Shown piece by piece: positions 1-5,298 of a DNA stretch of 11,839 nt. The stretch comes from Candidatus Delongbacteria bacterium (GTDB taxonomy: Bacteria; UBA4055), in contig WTAK01000385.1 in assembly GCA_013139625.1 (NCBI GenBank), positions 1 through 11,839 on the forward strand, in the 5' to 3' direction. The stretch's first letter is position 1, and the number at the start of each line of letters is the position of its first letter. A program made the translations under genes and the position numbers. The notes beneath the pieces are model-generated. The model worked only from the letters and a program-made list of their open reading frames with translations, did no database searches and was not told the DNA's origin.

Positions 1-56
1 ATTAATATAGTATATAATTACGATTTTATCAAATGTATCGGTCATATGGTGCCGAG

Positions 57-68
57 CCATCGTGATGG
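57..68. repeat. Small near-palindrome upstream of the lipoprotein gene
   Basis: CCATC (57-61) and GATGG (64-68) are inverted copies separated by two bases, about 110 bases before the lipoprotein start. A TATAAT hexamer lies at 88-93, but I see no convincing -35 partner at the usual spacing. The palindrome could be an operator half-site pair, or chance in AT-rich DNA. Otherwise 1-160 shows no gene. Confidence 0.15.
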
Positions 69-177
69 ATAATACGATTTGTTCGTATATAATATTAAAA
101 TTTTAAAATAAATATTCAATATGTAACGTTTACTGCTAGAGTAAGATAAACAATATTATTAAACTGGAGTTGAAATA

Positions 178-954
178 ATGTTTGGCAATAATCATAAAGT
201 GATTTTCTTTATTGTGGCTAATTTGATATTTGTATTTCTTTTTTTCACAGGTTGCAGTAAGACTATAATAAGATCAAAGAGATATGATGAGATTATGGAT
301 ATTGATACTATATCAAAAAAAAACAACAGTAAGCTTTATCTGAAAGAGAAAGACATCATCATAAGTATATTAAACAATGATAGATATCTTTATATTTACT
401 TCCTTCCAAAATCAAAAAATGCACTAAAGCAAATTATGAAACAAGGTTTGTATGTTTGGTTTGATCCAAAAGGGAATAAGAAAAAAGTATTAGGACTTAA
501 ATTTCCTTTAGGTAATAAAAATTTAAGTCGAGGTGGAAATCAAAACATTGATCATAAATCAGATGATAATATTGGTAAAAAGATTGAGATATATAAAGAT
601 GAGAACGAGTTAGTTGAAATTATTCCATTTGTAATGCTTGATTCATACGGAATTGAACTCAAAACAGAATTTACCAATAACTTCATATACCAACTAAAAA
701 TCCCCATTAAAAAGGATATTGATCATCCATTTGCTATTAATTGTGAACCCGGGAAAGAATTTTCTATTGGATTTGTCACACCAGAAATTAAGCTATCTGA
801 CAATAAGTCTAAAGGAACTATGGACAATATGAATATCTCTGGAAAAGACCGAGGGGGAGGAAAAGGCGGTTCTAAAGGGCAAGGTGGAAAAACACCAAAT
901 CAGACAGAGAGACCAATAGCCATAAATAAGTGGATTAATGTTATTTTGGATTAA
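178..954 (+). CDS. Gly-rich secreted lipoprotein of a conserved FCB-type family
   Basis: This is a predicted lipoprotein of 258 residues and the only plus-strand gene here. The start is supported by GGAG eight bases upstream (165-169 region). Residues 8-23 form a hydrophobic signal segment ending in FFTGC, so Cys26 is the likely lipidated residue. Residues 52-112 read as a beta-rich domain: an 'isilNNDrYLYIYF' strand pair, then GLYVWFDPKGNKKKVLG and KFPLG. That pattern recalls a family of hypothetical secreted proteins, common in FCB bacteria, with a CBM9/DOMON-like beta sandwich; this assignment is from memory of the motif, not a search. Residues 222-238 are Gly/Lys-rich (DRGGGKGGSKGQGG), followed by a final strand (INKWINVILD), as is usual in that family. 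It converges on the receptor gene on the opposite strand. The ligand is unknown. The gene looks complete. Confidence 0.8.
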   Translation: MFGNNHKVIFFIVANLIFVFLFFTGCSKTIIRSKRYDEIMDIDTISKKNNSKLYLKEKDIIISILNNDRYLYIYFLPKSKNALKQIMKQGLYVWFDPKGNKKKVLGLKFPLGNKNLSRGGNQNIDHKSDDNIGKKIEIYKDENELVEIIPFVMLDSYGIELKTEFTNNFIYQLKIPIKKDIDHPFAINCEPGKEFSIGFVTPEIKLSDNKSKGTMDNMNISGKDRGGGKGGSKGQGGKTPNQTERPIAINKWINVILD

Positions 955-960
955 TGGATT

Positions 961-1002
961 TGTTGTGTTGTGAGACGCAAAGTGTTGCGTCTCTACACAA
1001 CA
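961..1002 (-). repeat. GTAG-headed palindrome (REP-like element A)
   Basis: A perfect 9-bp stem, GAGACGCAA (972-980) with TTGCGTCTC (985-993), closes on a 4-base loop. An outer 8-bp arm, TGTTGTGT (961-968) with ACACAACA (995-1002), extends it to about 42 bases with a small internal bulge. On the minus strand the hairpin is preceded by GTAG (993-996). It lies between two convergent genes and contains the last codons and the TAG stop (993-995) of the receptor gene. Neither strand has a T tract after the stem, so a standard intrinsic terminator is not supported. Confidence 0.75.
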
Positions 1003-3767
1003 CCGTCTAAATAATCCTGACTAATACGTGCCTGAAAATTCGATATTTCCGACAATACATTCCTTAAATTCAACCTTTCGATATCTGTCAACTGCTCTAG
1101 ATCAAGCTCATCATCAGCCCTTTTCAGTTCAGAATGTGATACTATCTGATTATAAAACCTGAGATGCCATAAATGATTGAACACATAGACTATTTCCTGA
1201 TATTCCTGCTCTTTAAGAACATTCTTTTCCAGTAAAGCTCTAAATCTTTTTATCGTTGAAGGTTCCGTTATATTATTCTTCAGGGCATATAACCTGCCGA
1301 AATTCACTATCGGTATAAGGTTATCTTTGATATTGAAGGTTTTAACACCGTCTTTACTTTCCGCTTTTATTTTTCCGAGAAGATTCAATGGTTCTCTGTA
1401 TCTTAGGCAGTTCTGAGCAAAATGAATAAAGAATTCAGGGTTCTGCTCTGTTTTTTCTTTTATATGATCTTGGAGTTCTGTAACTAATTTATCTTCTCCG
1501 TAGTCACAACGAATGTCAAAAAACACATTGATCTCTAAGATGGATTCCGGAGTTGCAGTTTCTATCCATTCAGTGAAATTACTTTTCCATTCAGAAAGTG
1601 ATAGGCACCATTTAGGGTTTACTGCCATAATTCCACCCGGGCAGAAAACATAACCGGCTTTATTCAGCTTGGAGCATACTTTATCAGAGAGTCTAATGAA
1701 ATATTTTTTAGCTTTATCTAAATCTGAAGTATCTTCAAATATCAGGGCATTATCCTGGTCTGAGAACATTGTCATTTCCTGCCTTGCGGTACTGCCGAGA
1801 GAAAGAAACGCAAATTTTACAGGTGGTTCTCCGACCTCTTCCAGAGATATTTTAATGAATAACTTTATAGCAGCAGTGTACATCTTACTTATAGTTTCTC
1901 TGAGAGTATCTGATCTGACACCCTGCGAAGTCATTTCTCTGATAAGATCAGGTATTCGATTCAAGGTTCTTATCACATGACCGACATTTTCACTGTTCTC
2001 TATTTCGTAAAGCATACCTGTCGGCAAACCTGCATACATCATCGCAATATCTGAATAACCGACTATCCCTATAATTTTATCATCACTATCAACAACATTT
2101 AGATCATTACTTTCTGTACTTTTTAAAATTTCTAAAGCCTCAAATACTGGTGTGTCCGCAGAAATTTTCTCTATTATCGAGGCATCTTTAGCATCGGTTC
2201 TACAGATCTCTTTAACCATCTTTGTAACGAAGATACTGCCTTGGTGATATTGAGTCCCATTGTAAGAAGTCAGATCGTTTAATTTCTTTCGTAATATCTT
2301 TCTAATTGAGATGACATGACCTTTCTTTTTTAGGAAGAAAGTACGGGTAGTTGTTATTACCACATCTAAAGTTTCACCCGTCTTTGTCAAAACTTGAGCT
2401 TCAAATTCACCCGACATTGTTTTGCCTGATGAAAGTTTATTTAGATGCTTTATACCATATTCATTTACTTTTGAATCAGGAACTAAAAAGTCCACTACTT
2501 TCATAGATGAAATTTCTTTTCCACTGTAACCAAGCATTTTCTGTAAAGTGAAGTTCGAATATACATTTTCGCCTTCCACTTCAAGAATATGGCCTTCATT
2601 TGAAGCTTCAACCAATGCTTTATATCTGTCTTTAGCTTCTGTGAGGCCTGCTTCAGCCTGCAAAAGATCGTTATTTATTCTTCTGCTCTGAAATATCACA
2701 TAGCTCAAAATAAGTATCAAAACACCTGCTATAATAGAAAAAATGATCATGATATTCTTCGTTAATAATGCTATTTCATCTTCTACATCATCAATATATA
2801 CGCCTGTGCCGATTATCCATTCCCATTCAGGTATCCCTTTCACAAATGAAAGCTTCGGAACGACCCTTGTTTGGTCATCCTTCCACTGCCAAAGATATTC
2901 TACATAGCCTTCTTTCTGAGCTTTTACGATCTTAACGAACTCGACGAAAAGGTATTTTCCACTCTTATTCATGACATCTTTATAATCTGAAAGATCTGTC
3001 CCTTTTAAATCTGTTCTGTAGGGATGCATTACCATATTCGGTTGCATATCTGTGATCCAGAAATAATCTTTTTTCTCATCACCGTATCTCATAGCTTCAA
3101 TTTCGATGATAGATTTTTCCTGAGCATCTTCTCTGGTCAGAGTCCCTTTCTTTTCCAGGTCAATATTATATTCAATGACACTTATTGCGGCTGCAGTAAG
3201 CTCTTTGATCATTTCTTTTTTTCTTTCAAGCATATTGCTTCTGAAAACAGGTAATATCACTGTGAAAACTGATGATACGAATAGGATTATTGCTAAAATT
3301 GTCGGTAAAACTATCTTTAACTGAAAACCGGTAGTAAGTTTTTTATCCTTTTTCTTTGGTGAAGAAAATTTACCTTTGAAATAATCTGAAAGCTCTGTTT
3401 CACTGAGAATAGATTCAGGCTCTATCTTTTCTTCATTCTCATGATACTGCTCTGTAAAAGTACCATTCTCAAAATCTTCTCTGTGGGGAATATACCCGTT
3501 GTAATCGTCCTTTATATGCTGCTCAACAACTGCTTTTATCTGCTCTTTTGTATATTTATCCTTAAAAGCAATATAAGCTTCATCCAAAGCTTCAACACAA
3601 TGCCTGAACTTCCTGTGATCATAAGGATCGTATCCGGTAAGTTTCTCTGAACGGAGAAAATCTTCGAATCCATCGAAGTCAAAGAAACCGTCTATCCATT
3701 TATGGATATCTTCGGCTCTGATACCAACCAGTTTCTCGGTCCTGTCTGCGTGTTCTGAAGTTTTCAT
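993..3767 (-). CDS. Membrane receptor: DUF6915-like, Cache, PAS, CBS and DUF294 nucleotidyltransferase
   Basis: This 924-residue protein is a predicted inner-membrane signal transducer. Residues 10-100 form a helical domain with IHKWID (21-26), DHRKFRHCVEA (50-60) and VEQHIKDDYNGYIP (81-94); these match the conserved His/Asp/Glu pattern I associate with DUF6915. Membrane helices lie at about 150-174 and 338-359. Between them is a single-Cache sensor with DYFWITD (234-240), MVMHPYR (245-251) and WEWIIGTGVYID (315-326). A PAS domain spans about 378-490 and a single CBS repeat about 530-577. The nucleotidyltransferase core is GSTARQE (658-664) followed by SDQD (669-672), the GSxxRxE...DxD signature of GlnD-type enzymes, with both metal-binding Asp present. 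CPGGIMAVNPKW (709-720) and FFDIRCDYG (749-757) follow, then a DUF294_C-like helical end (about 775-915). The protein probably transfers a nucleotide to a protein partner in response to a periplasmic ligand; both are unknown. It starts 9 bases after the nuclease gene, with a weak AGAG ribosome site overlapping that gene's stop, which implies co-transcription and coupling. Confidence 0.88.
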   Translation of the reverse strand: MKTSEHADRTEKLVGIRAEDIHKWIDGFFDFDGFEDFLRSEKLTGYDPYDHRKFRHCVEALDEAYIAFKDKYTKEQIKAVVEQHIKDDYNGYIPHREDFENGTFTEQYHENEEKIEPESILSETELSDYFKGKFSSPKKKDKKLTTGFQLKIVLPTILAIILFVSSVFTVILPVFRSNMLERKKEMIKELTAAAISVIEYNIDLEKKGTLTREDAQEKSIIEIEAMRYGDEKKDYFWITDMQPNMVMHPYRTDLKGTDLSDYKDVMNKSGKYLFVEFVKIVKAQKEGYVEYLWQWKDDQTRVVPKLSFVKGIPEWEWIIGTGVYIDDVEDEIALLTKNIMIIFSIIAGVLILILSYVIFQSRRINNDLLQAEAGLTEAKDRYKALVEASNEGHILEVEGENVYSNFTLQKMLGYSGKEISSMKVVDFLVPDSKVNEYGIKHLNKLSSGKTMSGEFEAQVLTKTGETLDVVITTTRTFFLKKKGHVISIRKILRKKLNDLTSYNGTQYHQGSIFVTKMVKEICRTDAKDASIIEKISADTPVFEALEILKSTESNDLNVVDSDDKIIGIVGYSDIAMMYAGLPTGMLYEIENSENVGHVIRTLNRIPDLIREMTSQGVRSDTLRETISKMYTAAIKLFIKISLEEVGEPPVKFAFLSLGSTARQEMTMFSDQDNALIFEDTSDLDKAKKYFIRLSDKVCSKLNKAGYVFCPGGIMAVNPKWCLSLSEWKSNFTEWIETATPESILEINVFFDIRCDYGEDKLVTELQDHIKEKTEQNPEFFIHFAQNCLRYREPLNLLGKIKAESKDGVKTFNIKDNLIPIVNFGRLYALKNNITEPSTIKRFRALLEKNVLKEQEYQEIVYVFNHLWHLRFYNQIVSHSELKRADDELDLEQLTDIERLNLRNVLSEISNFQARISQDYLDGVV

Positions 3768-3776
3768 GACTACTCT

Positions 3777-4625
3777 CTATTTATCCGCTTCAAATTCTTT
3801 TAGAGATTTTCCGTTTGAAAGTTTCCATTCTTTTAAACCATTTGCATTCCTACCCATAACTATTGCTGCGGCGGTGGAAGGGCTTCCAAAAATATAATCC
3901 TCCGTTAGCTCGAAGTTACTACCTTTTTGCTTAACTATTCCTTTATCAAGAAGACCATCTCTATACTTTTTTAGCGAATCCGGAAATGAGGCTACCGTCG
4001 TTGAAGCTATTTTAGATCCTTTAAAAACAACGAAACCTTCAGAGCTTGGTTCTCCTTGAGAATCAGCGTTACGAGCAGCTTGGATAAAAAATATTTCTTT
4101 CTTTTTCTTTAAACTAACTTCTCTTTTATTATCAAATACTTTATGTCCCAATGTATTTGTAAGCATTCTTACATTTTCTATAAATTCTTCCATCTCGGCT
4201 CTATCTGGTTCAGAAATTGACGACTGAGTAGGAGTTACATTATTTTCTATCTGATAACGATTTGCAGATGTTGCGATTTCAAAAAGTCTATTCTCTAAAT
4301 ATTTTATATGAGCTTTATTTAAATTTTCATCCTTACTGATAAATACTATAGCTTCGTGCCAAAAATCTTTTTGATTCATATGCTGATTTAGCCTTTTTAT
4401 AATGGACTCGGCTTCTCCAATATATACTTGATCCTTAAGTTCTTCTTGCCTTCCAAACAATAAATAAACTCCCGTACTTTCAAGATCTTTTCGATCAGTA
4501 GATTCTTTGATTTTAATTCGAGGAATTCTGTATGCTTTTCCTGTCCAATTTGACAGTTCGCAACTCATACGTCCATTAGGATCGCCATCAATCAAAAATA
4601 TTGTGATTTTCTTTCCAAATTTCAT
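3777..4625 (-). CDS. GIY-YIG nuclease with C-terminal DUF4357
   Basis: This 282-residue protein has an N-terminal segment typical of one GIY-YIG subgroup (KKITIFLIDGDPNGRM, 5-20, with the PR at 35-36). The nuclease domain runs from about 50 to 118: GVY at 52-54, YIG at 68-70, the basic residues KRL at 77-79 and ENR at 111-113, whose Glu111 fits the metal-binding catalytic position. Family knowledge therefore predicts an active metal-dependent DNA endonuclease. Residues 194-280 match DUF4357, with SEGFVVFKGSKI, a GIV turn and the block SPSTAAAIVMGRNANGLKEWK (248-268). Start choice is firm: TTGAGG lies just upstream of the ATG. The stop is 9 bases from the next start, so it is the first gene of a pair with the membrane receptor. 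Its substrate is unknown; repair, mobile-DNA and defence roles all occur in the superfamily. Confidence 0.88.
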   Translation of the reverse strand: MKFGKKITIFLIDGDPNGRMSCELSNWTGKAYRIPRIKIKESTDRKDLESTGVYLLFGRQEELKDQVYIGEAESIIKRLNQHMNQKDFWHEAIVFISKDENLNKAHIKYLENRLFEIATSANRYQIENNVTPTQSSISEPDRAEMEEFIENVRMLTNTLGHKVFDNKREVSLKKKKEIFFIQAARNADSQGEPSSEGFVVFKGSKIASTTVASFPDSLKKYRDGLLDKGIVKQKGSNFELTEDYIFGSPSTAAAIVMGRNANGLKEWKLSNGKSLKEFEADK

Positions 4626-4688
4626 GATTACCTCAAATTAACAGTTATTCTTAACTTTATTTTCTTTTCTAATTCATTAGATAATTAC

Positions 4689-4717
4689 AATATAATACTT
4701 ATACATTCGCTTTACAA
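4689..4717 (-). promoter_or_regulatory. Candidate promoter for the nuclease-receptor pair
   Basis: Read on the minus strand, TTGTAA (4712-4717) and TATATT (4689-4694) are separated by 17 bases, a sigma70-like arrangement about 65 bases before the nuclease start. It lies just after the terminator of the preceding gene, where a new transcript would be expected. The stretch is very AT-rich and FCB housekeeping promoters often differ from this consensus, so this is a weak call. Apart from this and the adjacent hairpins, 4626-4793 contains no gene. Confidence 0.3.
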
Positions 4718-4720
4718 AAC

Positions 4721-4750
4721 AAAAAAAGGGGACGAATTGAAATCGTCCCC
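4721..4750 (-). terminator. Intrinsic terminator built on a GTAG-headed hairpin (element B)
   Basis: On the minus strand GGGGACGA (4743-4750) pairs perfectly with TCGTCCCC (4728-4735) across a 7-base loop, and seven T residues follow directly (4721-4727). That is a textbook Rho-independent terminator for the short AlbA_2 gene, and it insulates the nuclease gene downstream. The hairpin is also preceded by GTAG (4750-4753) like its neighbours, so it appears to be a REP-type repeat serving as a terminator. Confidence 0.85.
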
Positions 4751-4763
4751 TACATTCCCTTCC

Positions 4764-4797
4764 GGATGAACACATGGGTTCATCCCTACTTCCCTAC
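4764..4797 (-). repeat. GTAG-headed hairpin (REP-like element C)
   Basis: GGATGAAC (4764-4771) and GTTCATCC (4778-4785) form an 8-bp stem with a 6-base loop. On the minus strand it is headed by GTAG (4786-4789), and GTAGGGA occurs twice in a row (4791-4797 and 4783-4789). The first copy supplies the TAG stop codon (4794-4796) of the AlbA_2 gene. Element C lies in direct tandem with element B, 14 bases apart. Confidence 0.7.
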
Positions 4798-5198
4798 GGA
4801 ACCCGATTTGCTTGAACCAATTCTTCGATCATTTTTAAAGACATAGGTTCGGAAGCGCTTCCCACCCGAATAAAACACCCCTTTTCCGTCATTCCTAATT
4901 TTTTGATGTAGTAAGGTTTTTCTGTTCCGCCAGCTAAACTTATCTTTATTACAACTTTATTTCTCCGATTTTCTAATAAGATCTCAAATAAATCTAAAGC
5001 TGATGGCAGAATCCTATTCTTAATTCTATCATTGATCTGAAGCTGAAGCCTATCTGCTTCTTTTATCCCAACAACGGAACCATTATTCTCAATACCAATG
5101 TAAATAATACAACCTTTAGGGTGATTTAAGAATGCAACAACCTCCTTCTCAAATGTAGTTGACAGTTCCCTTTTATATTGAACCTTATTTGATTTCAT
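4794..5198 (-). CDS. Short AlbA_2 (Schlafen-type) protein, probably 3'-truncated
   Basis: The 134 residues are almost exactly one AlbA_2 domain: a lead-in YKRELSTTFEKEVVAFLN (8-25), the turn GCIIYIGIENNGSVVGI (29-45), ILPSALDLFEI (63-73), KPYYIK (94-99) and RVGSASEPMSLKMIEELV (111-128). In full-length relatives this domain opens a protein of several hundred residues, with further ATPase or winged-helix regions after the position corresponding to residue 130. Here the frame ends at NRVP and a TAG lying inside a GTAGGG repeat. Nothing resembling the missing part is visible before the next gene. The start is supported by AAGGAAGG five bases upstream. AlbA_2 domains bind nucleic acid or act as regulators or nucleases, so a minimal one-domain protein could still work, but a degraded remnant is at least as likely. 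Confidence 0.7.
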   Translation of the reverse strand: MKSNKVQYKRELSTTFEKEVVAFLNHPKGCIIYIGIENNGSVVGIKEADRLQLQINDRIKNRILPSALDLFEILLENRRNKVVIKISLAGGTEKPYYIKKLGMTEKGCFIRVGSASEPMSLKMIEELVQANRVP

Positions 5199-5251
5199 TT
5201 GTACCTTCCTTATCTTCCTGTAAATAAATCTTTATCTTTTAATCGTTTCCT

Positions 5252-5276
5252 GGAAGGCATAGGAACCTTCCCCTAC
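5252..5276 (-). repeat. GTAG-headed hairpin (REP-like element D)
   Basis: GGAAGG (5252-5257) and CCTTCC (5266-5271) form a 6-bp stem with an 8-base loop, preceded on the minus strand by GTAG (5273-5276). It shares the nine bases TGTAGGGGA with element B. It sits between the propeller gene and the AlbA_2 gene and has no T tract after it, so it is not an obvious terminator. An alternative fold, TTCCT with AGGAA, is also possible. Confidence 0.5.
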
Positions 5277-5298
5277 AGTATAATTATAATTAATCCCA

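Noticed and set aside
961..1002. Bidirectional intrinsic terminator between the convergent genes
   Set aside because: The stem is strong, but neither strand has a T run after it, so it is recorded as a repeat rather than a terminator.
1669..1980. Plus-strand open frame of 103 codons
   Set aside because: It is antisense to the nucleotidyltransferase part of the receptor, has no family resemblance, and lies opposite a well-supported gene. The same applies to 3024-3254, 3441-3650, 8116-8478, 9526-9723 and 11026-11331.
4626..4797. CRISPR array or IS end
   Set aside because: The hairpins differ in stem sequence and spacing, there are no regular spacers, and no transposase or target duplication is visible.
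993..5198. A complete defence island
   Set aside because: The nuclease and AlbA_2 families occur in defence loci, but the AlbA_2 gene looks truncated, a terminator separates it from the nuclease pair, and no recognised defence effector set is present. Kept only as a hypothesis for the nuclease-receptor pair.
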